Positions 57,801 through 64,000 of a stretch of 64,000 nt of DNA are shown here, piece by piece. Within the stretch, counting starts at the first letter, position 1; every line of letters starts with the position of its first letter. The notes beneath the pieces were generated by a model that saw only the letters and a program-made list of their open reading frames with translations, was not told the origin of the DNA and searched no databases. The DNA lies in contig JAIORJ010000088.1 in assembly GCA_021108185.1 (NCBI GenBank), positions 1-64,000 of the forward strand. The letters run 5' to 3'. A program made the position numbers and the translations under genes. Source of the stretch: Methanococcoides sp. (lineage in GTDB: Archaea; Halobacteriota; Methanosarcinia; Methanosarcinales; Methanosarcinaceae).

Positions 57801-59192
57801 ATGAAAAAATATTTCGCATTTATGTCAATTGGTCTGCTGTTGCTCAGCATGACGGCAATATCAGTTGCCATTGCTGCCCCTGAGAATACAGCAGCAGAAC
57901 CAGTATTGATTGCTGAACCCATGTTAATAGCTGAGCCCGTGCTAATATCCGAACCCACACTGATAGCTGAAAAGATCGCTGCAGATGGATATTATCAGGA
58001 CATGCTATATCCTGAAATTGAAGGAGAGATCGTTCCTCTAATCGTTGACCCGGGATATTCCTATCTTAGAATAAAGCCAGGAGAGTCAGATGAAATGACT
58101 GTGGTGCTTTTCAATCACGGCAAAGAACCACTAACAATTGAGCCTTATGTTGCACCGAAGATATTCAGTGACAACATGCTTGACGAGGACTGGGTTAGCA
58201 TCTCACCTGCAAAGGCTGAACTGAAGAGTGGGGAAAAGCAGGAGTTCACTATCAAGGTCTCAGTTCCTAAAGATGCTGCACTTGACAATTATGATGCAAA
58301 TGTTTTCTTCAGCGATCTCGAAGGAGATGTCGCAGCCCTGTATCCTGGTTACAATGGTGCACTTGAACTTTCAGTGAACGTCTGGTTGCCACCAAATGTC
58401 CAGATATTCAATTCATACATCAATGACCGTGTGGAAGCAGGTTCTGAGTATGAATATGTGATCAAGCTCAAGAACGTTGCTGACAAGGCAATTTCCATCA
58501 ACCCTGAATTCGAGGTAAGTGAGGATGATTGGTATGGATACAGTGCACAGGTCTCTCTTGATGAGAAGGACGTGACCATCACAGCACCTTCTGTCATCAA
58601 GGCAGGGGAGAAGGCCACCGTAACAGTAAAGGTCAGAATTCCAGCTGATGCGGAAGGGAATCTCAATGGCAGGATCAACCTGAACATCGATGACAGGACC
58701 ATGAATGAATGGAGCCAGAAGGTCAGCATGAACTTCGATGTCTGGCAACAGCCGGAAGAACCGTTCACAACAAGCTTTGTTGCAAGGACAGATGATCCGG
58801 TCACCCTCAAGATAATCTCAAGGGACTATAATTATGGTGGCAGCAGCACATCTTCCACAGCACCCTCCTTTGATGTTGTGTTGAAGAACGCTGATGGTCA
58901 GGTCAAGTCGGTCCTTATCAGTACAGCCCACAGTAGCACTGTCAGTCTTTCACAGCAATCTCCTGTCTATTATGGAATTGCAATGGATGAGGCAAGAGAT
59001 GGAGCTATGAGCGAGATGCCTGTTTCAAGCGATAGCGCAGACGAGGAGCAATTCAATGTTTACCAGCAGGGTTCAACAACATATACGGAAGTCTATCTTG
59101 CTGAGGGTGCTGTTGGAGAATGGACACTTGAGATAATGCCTCACAACACCGAGAATTTTGAATATTCTGTCAACATCGGTCCTGTTGATTGA
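57801..59192 (+). CDS. Secreted beta-rich protein with a hexapeptide repeat
   Basis: A signal peptide (residues 1-28) is followed by four hexapeptide repeats EPVLIA/EPMLIA/EPVLIS/EPTLIA. The rest has two or three Ig-like beta domains (SGEKQEFTIKVSVPKDAALD, KAGEKATVTVKVRIPADAEG). 463 residues, no C-terminal membrane anchor. Likely surface or periplasmic; function unknown. ATG at 57801 with AAAGGAG before it is the clear start. AT content is like its neighbours. Confidence 0.65.
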   Translation: MKKYFAFMSIGLLLLSMTAISVAIAAPENTAAEPVLIAEPMLIAEPVLISEPTLIAEKIAADGYYQDMLYPEIEGEIVPLIVDPGYSYLRIKPGESDEMTVVLFNHGKEPLTIEPYVAPKIFSDNMLDEDWVSISPAKAELKSGEKQEFTIKVSVPKDAALDNYDANVFFSDLEGDVAALYPGYNGALELSVNVWLPPNVQIFNSYINDRVEAGSEYEYVIKLKNVADKAISINPEFEVSEDDWYGYSAQVSLDEKDVTITAPSVIKAGEKATVTVKVRIPADAEGNLNGRINLNIDDRTMNEWSQKVSMNFDVWQQPEEPFTTSFVARTDDPVTLKIISRDYNYGGSSTSSTAPSFDVVLKNADGQVKSVLISTAHSSTVSLSQQSPVYYGIAMDEARDGAMSEMPVSSDSADEEQFNVYQQGSTTYTEVYLAEGAVGEWTLEIMPHNTENFEYSVNIGPVD

Positions 59193-59206
59193 ATCTATTT
59201 TTCATT

Positions 59207-59243
59207 GTGTCATGTGCTAACATGGCACTCAATACCTTTTTTT
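59207..59243 (+). terminator. Terminator after the secreted protein gene
   Basis: GTGTCATG (59207-59214) pairs with CATGGCAC (59221-59228) with one U-G pair valid only on the plus strand, then CCTTTTTTTA. Confidence 0.6.
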
Positions 59244-59367
59244 ACTTCTTCTTTTAACATCACAGCAGATAATGATATAATATATCAATGCTGAAAGTTC
59301 AGTGCCTATATTAAAAGAATTGTCGTCTTGCAAGCATTTTTTGTAACGGCTCTAACAAGTTGATAAC

Positions 59368-59922
59368 ATGCAGGAAAAAATAATCGAAATCGCATCACGT
59401 CTATCCGAATTGCGCGAATTGTCCGACATAGGTCTTGAGGCCATGGCAGAGAAGCTCGGTATCTCTGTGGATACTTATAAACAGTATGATTCCGGGGAAT
59501 CTGATATTCCTGCAAGCATGCTGCTTGAGATATCACAGATACTCAATGTGGACCTGGGACTTCTTCTGACAGGAGAGGAACCTCGCATGCATATCTTTTC
59601 GGTCAACCGAAAAGGTAAAGGTACTGAAGTAGAAAGAAGGGCGGATTACAATTACCAGAACCTTGCCTCGAACTTTGCTCATAAAAAAGCAGAACCCTTC
59701 ATCGTCAGTGTGGATCCGCGTTCAGATGCTAATCCTCCTTCCATGAACTCCCATCTTGGACAGGAATTCGATTATGTGATAAGCGGCAAGCTCAAGGTCT
59801 GGATACATGACAATGAGATAATTCTTGAGGAAGGCGATTCCATTTATTTCGATTCCAGCTTCGTTCATGCAATGGAAGCGGTTGGAGATGAGCCGGCAAA
59901 GTTCCTTGCAATGGTTCTCTGA
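59368..59922 (+). CDS. HTH-cupin transcription regulator
   Basis: Residues ~8-65 are an XRE-type helix-turn-helix ([20 protein letters not shown]). Residues ~110-184 are a cupin ([36 protein letters not shown]) that could bind a small ligand. It precedes the acyl-CoA synthetase by 51 bases, so it probably regulates the acyl-CoA/VOR block. Confidence 0.85.
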   Translation: MQEKIIEIASRLSELRELSDIGLEAMAEKLGISVDTYKQYDSGESDIPASMLLEISQILNVDLGLLLTGEEPRMHIFSVNRKGKGTEVERRADYNYQNLASNFAHKKAEPFIVSVDPRSDANPPSMNSHLGQEFDYVISGKLKVWIHDNEIILEEGDSIYFDSSFVHAMEAVGDEPAKFLAMVL

Positions 59923-59973
59923 TAGTTTTGCTACCTGAACCTTATTTATTTTTAATAGAAAACGGGTGTAAAT

Positions 59974-61647
59974 ATGTCATCTTTATTGGAAGAATATGTC
60001 TCACGTACAGATTTCGGATCGTATGAGGATTTTAAGGAAAATTTTAAGATCAACATTCCTGAAAATTTCAATTTCGCATACGATGTCGTTGACAGATATG
60101 CAATGGAGCAGCCTGATAAAAGAGCACTTGTCTGGTGTGATGATGAAGGCAATGAACTGGTCTATACCTTCAAGGACCTGAAACACTATAGTGACAAAGC
60201 TGCCAATCTCTTCAAAAAATACGGTATCGAAAAAGGCGATGTTGTTATGCTGACCCTTAAAGGCCGATATGAGTTCTGGATATGTATCCTTGCCCTGCAT
60301 AAGCTCGGTGCGATCACCCTCCCGGCAACGCACATGCTGACCACCAAGGATGTCACCTACCGTATCGAACTTTCCAATATAAAGATGGTAGTCAGTGCGG
60401 ATGATGAAGGGTTGATGGGATATATCGATGAAGGTTACAAAGGCTATGAGGATATTCTGCTCCACAAAGCATCCCTGAATGGAGGACGTGAAGGATGGCT
60501 GAATTTCACAAAGGAACTTGAAGAAGCTTCTACCGATTTCACACGCCCGGAAGGAGAAGCTGCTACAAAGAACGAGGACATTGCGTTGCTTTATTTCTCA
60601 TCCGGTACCACAGGACTGCCTAAAATGGTACAGCATGATTTTGCATATCCTCTCGGACATATCATCACTGCGAAGTATTGGCAAAACGTCCGCGATGATG
60701 GTCTACACCTTACAGTTGCTGATTCCGGCTGGGCAAAGTGTGTATGGGGTAAGCTCTACGGGCAGTGGTTAAGCGGAACTGCGGTCTTTGTTTACGACTA
60801 TGAGCGCTTTGATGCTAAGAACATGCTTAACTTCGCAAGCAAGTATGGGGTAACGACCTTCTGTGCACCTCCGACCATCTATCGTTTCCTGATCAAGGAA
60901 GACCTTTCACAATATGATTTCAGCAGTCTCGAATATTGTGTTGTGGCGGGAGAGCCTCTTAATCCTGAAGTTTATGAGAGGTTCCTGGAGTTCACCGGCC
61001 TTAAGCTCATGGAAGGCTTCGGTCAGACCGAGAGCATTGTAAGCATTGCTACTTATCCGTGGATGGAGCCTAAACCCGGTTCAATGGGTAAGCCTTCACC
61101 TGAATACGATATCGAGCTTTTGAACCTTGATGGTGAGGTCTGTGATTTCGGAGAAGAGGGTGAGATCGTCATCAATACCTCAAAAGGAAAGCCAGTAGGT
61201 TTGTTCGCTGGATATCGTTCTGATGAGAAGAAGACGAACGAGGTATGGCATGATGGTTATTACCATACCGGAGATATGGCCTGGAAGGACGAGGATGGTT
61301 ATTTCTGGTTCGTTGGCAGGTCTGATGATATCATCAAGAGCTCCGGTTACAAGATCGGACCTTTCGAGGTAGAGAGCGCTTTGATAGAACATTCTGCTGT
61401 ACTTGAATGTGCAATAACGGGTGTGCCTGATGACACAAGAGGGCAGATAGTCAAAGCTACGATAGTTCTTGCAAAAGGCTATGAAGCAAGTGAGGAATTG
61501 AAGAAGGAACTTCAGGACCACGTCAAGAAAGCTACTGCACCTTACAAGTATCCACGTGCTGTGGACTTTGTTGATGAGCTTCCCAAGACCATCAGCGGAA
61601 AGATCAGGCGTGTTGAGATACGCGATCACGATGAAGGAAAGAACTGA
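59974..61647 (+). CDS. AMP-forming acyl-CoA synthetase, medium/branched-chain type
   Basis: Adenylate-forming enzyme, 557 residues. [15 protein letters not shown] (P-loop), [22 protein letters not shown], and the catalytic lysine in [10 protein letters not shown]. The close relative in Methanosarcina acetivorans prefers 2-methylbutyrate and other branched acids (known). With the VOR-type genes downstream, it probably activates branched acids for amino-acid synthesis (inference). GGGTGTAAAT precedes the ATG. Confidence 0.88.
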   Translation: MSSLLEEYVSRTDFGSYEDFKENFKINIPENFNFAYDVVDRYAMEQPDKRALVWCDDEGNELVYTFKDLKHYSDKAANLFKKYGIEKGDVVMLTLKGRYEFWICILALHKLGAITLPATHMLTTKDVTYRIELSNIKMVVSADDEGLMGYIDEGYKGYEDILLHKASLNGGREGWLNFTKELEEASTDFTRPEGEAATKNEDIALLYFSSGTTGLPKMVQHDFAYPLGHIITAKYWQNVRDDGLHLTVADSGWAKCVWGKLYGQWLSGTAVFVYDYERFDAKNMLNFASKYGVTTFCAPPTIYRFLIKEDLSQYDFSSLEYCVVAGEPLNPEVYERFLEFTGLKLMEGFGQTESIVSIATYPWMEPKPGSMGKPSPEYDIELLNLDGEVCDFGEEGEIVINTSKGKPVGLFAGYRSDEKKTNEVWHDGYYHTGDMAWKDEDGYFWFVGRSDDIIKSSGYKIGPFEVESALIEHSAVLECAITGVPDDTRGQIVKATIVLAKGYEASEELKKELQDHVKKATAPYKYPRAVDFVDELPKTISGKIRRVEIRDHDEGKN

Positions 61648-61662
61648 TAAATATCATAGAAC

Positions 61663-61690
61663 GTTTCAGGAGCATAATAGTTCCTGAAAC
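61663..61690 (+). terminator. Hairpin after the acyl-CoA synthetase
   Basis: GTTTCAGGA (61663-61671) pairs perfectly with TCCTGAAAC (61682-61690). The T-run is weak, so it may be an attenuating hairpin rather than a full stop before the ferredoxin gene. Confidence 0.45.
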
Positions 61691-61766
61691 ATATTTAACT
61701 GCTCGAATGATCCAATGGCTAAAACCTTTTATTTGGAGTTTATCTATTTAACCACAGGTTGATATC

Positions 61767-62009
61767 ATGTCTGAAAATAGTGAAAATATGAAACCTTATC
61801 CACAGCTTAACCATCTTGAATGTAAAGGCTGTGAAAGATGCATTCCCGCATGTCCAAAAAGTGTTCTCTTCATGAGCGAGCACATCAATGAACGCGGTTA
61901 TCGCTATGTTGAATACAAGGGTGAAGGCTGTACAGGATGTGGAAATTGCTACTACACCTGTCCTGAGACACTGGCTATTGCAGTGCACATCCCTATAAAG
62001 GAAAAATAA
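61767..62009 (+). CDS. 2-oxoacid:ferredoxin oxidoreductase, delta (ferredoxin) subunit
   Basis: 80 residues with two [4Fe-4S] sites ([14 protein letters not shown] and [13 protein letters not shown]). It carries electrons for the alpha and beta subunits encoded next. AGGTTGATATC precedes the ATG. 22 bases before the alpha gene. Confidence 0.88.
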   Translation: MSENSENMKPYPQLNHLECKGCERCIPACPKSVLFMSEHINERGYRYVEYKGEGCTGCGNCYYTCPETLAIAVHIPIKEK

Positions 62010-62031
62010 GCCCGGAAAGTGAGGTAAAATT

Positions 62032-63093
62032 ATGGCTACACAATTGATCAAAGGTAACTCAGCTGTCATTATTGGCGCTTTATATGCCGGATGCGACTGT
62101 TATTTCGGTTATCCGATAACTCCGGCAAGTGAGATCCTCCATGAAGCTTCCCAGACATTCCCGAAGCTTGGAAGGAAATTCGTACAGGCGGAATCAGAGG
62201 AAGCCGCTATTAATATGGTCTATGGGGCGGCATCTGCCGGCCATAGGGTTATGACCGCATCATCAGGTCCTGGTATGAGCTTGAAACAGGAAGGTATTTC
62301 ATATCTTGCAGGAGCTGAACTGCCCAGTGTCATCGTTGACATTATGAGAGCAGGTCCGGGTCTTGGTAATATCGGTCCTGAACAGGGCGATTATGCTCAG
62401 GTTGTAAAAGGCGGAGGGCATGGAAACTATCATAATATCGTGCTTGCACCTAATTCAGTTCAGGAAATGTGTGACCATACGATCAAGGCTTTCGAGCTGG
62501 CAAGTAAATATCGCAATCCTGTTGTCGTTCTTGCCGATGGTGTGCTCGGACAGATGATAGAGCCCCTTCATTTCCCTGACGAAGCTATAACACCTGTCAT
62601 AGATGAGTCCTGGGCTGTATGTGGCACGAAGGAGACAAAGGAGAACCTTGTCTCGTCTATCTTCTTGGATTTCGACAAACTTGAGGATTTCAACTATCAG
62701 CTTCAGGAGAAGTATGAAACGATCAAGGAGAATGAGACCGTTCATGAAGAGTACATGACCGAGGATGCTTCTATCGTTCTTGTTGCATATGGTATCAGTA
62801 GCAGGATATGCCACTCAGCTGTAGAGGTTGCAAGACGAGAAGGTTTCAAGGTAGGATTGTTCCGTCCTATTACATTGTTCCCATTCCCTGAAAAGGAGCT
62901 TAAAGGTATTGCTGATTCATATGACTGCACTTTCATCGCAGTCGAAATGAGCAACGGTCAGATGATGGAAGATGTAAAACTTGCTATCGAGTGTAGCAGA
63001 CCTGTTGAACTGGTCAATCGCTTGGGTGGAAATTTAATAACACTGGATCAGGTCATGGAAAAGATCAGAGAAGTTGCTTCAAGGGAGGCATAA
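62032..63093 (+). CDS. 2-oxoacid:ferredoxin oxidoreductase, alpha subunit (VOR/KOR type)
   Basis: 353 residues. [29 protein letters not shown] begins the pyruvate-ferredoxin-like domain; [15 protein letters not shown] and [16 protein letters not shown] follow. The family fits 2-oxoisovalerate or 2-oxoglutarate oxidoreductases; I favour branched-chain (VOR) because of the acyl-CoA synthetase, but cannot exclude KOR. GTGAGGT before the ATG; two bases separate it from the beta gene. Confidence 0.85.
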   Translation: MATQLIKGNSAVIIGALYAGCDCYFGYPITPASEILHEASQTFPKLGRKFVQAESEEAAINMVYGAASAGHRVMTASSGPGMSLKQEGISYLAGAELPSVIVDIMRAGPGLGNIGPEQGDYAQVVKGGGHGNYHNIVLAPNSVQEMCDHTIKAFELASKYRNPVVVLADGVLGQMIEPLHFPDEAITPVIDESWAVCGTKETKENLVSSIFLDFDKLEDFNYQLQEKYETIKENETVHEEYMTEDASIVLVAYGISSRICHSAVEVARREGFKVGLFRPITLFPFPEKELKGIADSYDCTFIAVEMSNGQMMEDVKLAIECSRPVELVNRLGGNLITLDQVMEKIREVASREA

Positions 63094-63095
63094 AA

Positions 63096-64000
63096 ATGGC
63101 AGAGAAGATCATTGGAAAACCAGCAGCAATTTATGACGAGTTCTCAAGAAAGGGAGGAGCTGCACCAACTGCAACCCACTATTGTCCGGGATGTGGACAT
63201 GGTATCATTCACAAGCTCATCGGTGAGGCTATGGACGACCTTGGAATTCAGGACAGGTCTGTCATGATAAGCCCTGTTGGGTGTGCTGTATTTGCTTATT
63301 ACTACTTTGATTGCGGAAACCTTCAGGTAGCACATGGACGTGCACCTGCTGTGGGCACAGGTATGTCAAGGGCACAGGACAATGCTGTGGTTATCTCATA
63401 TCAGGGCGATGGTGACCTTGCTTCAATTGGTCTTAATGAGACCATGCAGGCTGCGAACCGTGGTGAGAAGATGGCAGTATTCTTCGTGAACAACACTGTT
63501 TTCGGAATGACCGGCGGTCAGATGGCACCAACCACACTTATCGGTGAGAAGACCGTCACGTGTCCGGATGGAAGGGACCCAAGGTTTGCCGGATATCCGC
63601 TTCACATGTGTGAGATCCTTGATAACCTGAAAGCACCGGTGTTCATCGAGCGTGTATCCATTTCCGATATATCACATATCAGGAAGGCAAGGAAAGCTAT
63701 TAGAAGAGCTCTTGAGGTCCAGAGGGACGGTAAGGGATATGCATTTGTTGAAGTGCTTTCCACATGTCCTACAAACCTCAAGCAGAATGCACAGCAGAGC
63801 ACCGATTTCGTGAACAACATGATGGAGAAGGAATTCCCACTCCAGAACTTCAGGGACAGGTTCGATGAGGCCGAGCCATTGTGGAGGGATGAAAGCGATT
63901 TCTCCAAGTCTGCCATTGATAAGCTTTACAGCCTTGAGGATAATGCTTCACCCGAGGCAGTACCGGACAAGGATTTCAGGATCGCTTTAGTTAAGATAGC
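63096..64000 (+). CDS. 2-oxoacid:ferredoxin oxidoreductase, TPP-binding beta subunit (cut by window end)
   Basis: Open to the last base, 301 codons visible. Cluster and TPP marks: [42 protein letters not shown] and [13 protein letters not shown]. After about residue 245 the sequence extends beyond a simple beta subunit ([12 protein letters not shown] at the end), which suggests fusion to a gamma domain continuing outside the window. GGGAGG precedes the ATG at 63096. Confidence 0.87.
   Translation, partial: MAEKIIGKPAAIYDEFSRKGGAAPTATHYCPGCGHGIIHKLIGEAMDDLGIQDRSVMISPVGCAVFAYYYFDCGNLQVAHGRAPAVGTGMSRAQDNAVVISYQGDGDLASIGLNETMQAANRGEKMAVFFVNNTVFGMTGGQMAPTTLIGEKTVTCPDGRDPRFAGYPLHMCEILDNLKAPVFIERVSISDISHIRKARKAIRRALEVQRDGKGYAFVEVLSTCPTNLKQNAQQSTDFVNNMMEKEFPLQNFRDRFDEAEPLWRDESDFSKSAIDKLYSLEDNASPEAVPDKDFRIALVKI

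Overview
The window looks like a chromosome segment of a moderately AT-rich methanogenic archaeon of the Methanosarcinales, probably near Methanococcoides or Methanolobus. This is an inference from gene content. There are two glycine betaine/osmoprotectant uptake systems, exported c-type haem lipoproteins, multi-PAS sensor kinases, a minimal SufCB pair, a branched 2-oxoacid ferredoxin oxidoreductase with an acyl-CoA synthetase, and MinD ATPases with ferredoxin inserts. Every confidently called gene stops at TAA or TGA. The only TAG terminating a well-supported reading frame lies inside a histidine kinase whose domain continues in the same frame, as expected if UAG is read as pyrrolysine.

Layout. 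1-1.3 kb: phage terminase remnant and two copies (A, B) of a diverged repeat with a conserved hairpin; copy C is at 8.6-8.8 kb. 1.3-10.4 kb: two unrecognised proteins, an arsenite methyltransferase next to a Tes-like radical SAM protein, a haem-binding lipoprotein, a small protein resembling the glycyl-radical end of NrdD, MarC and a CapB-like Mur ligase. 10.8-20.8 kb: three sensor kinases, an EamA transporter and a catalase. 21.2-33.4 kb: an OpuA-type betaine importer, superoxide reductase, small unknown proteins, SufC/SufB and an OpuC-type importer. 33.4-34.8 kb: insertion-sequence debris around an exported unknown protein. 34.9-46.9 kb: an MrfA-like helicase with a TPR tail, then a four-gene defence cassette (SNF2 helicase, DUF4391 protein, type III Mod with a frameshift, Res). 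47.1-57.6 kb: monohaem lipoprotein, two DUF169 proteins, a NifX-like protein, a CDF exporter with a NifX-like tail, two MinD/ferredoxin ATPases, quinolinate synthase, and a copper module (two small HMA proteins, CopA) followed by a truncated second P-type ATPase. 57.8-64 kb: secreted protein, HTH-cupin regulator, acyl-CoA synthetase and a VOR-type oxidoreductase cut by the window end.

How the genes may work together (inference). The 59.4-64 kb block fits uptake of branched-chain acids: activation to acyl-CoA, then reductive carboxylation to branched 2-oxoacids. Catalase and superoxide reductase give oxygen defence. The NifX/CDF/MinD block looks like metal or Fe-S handling. The kinases have no adjacent response regulators.

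I saw no rRNA, tRNA or CRISPR array; without a covariance search I cannot exclude small RNA genes.
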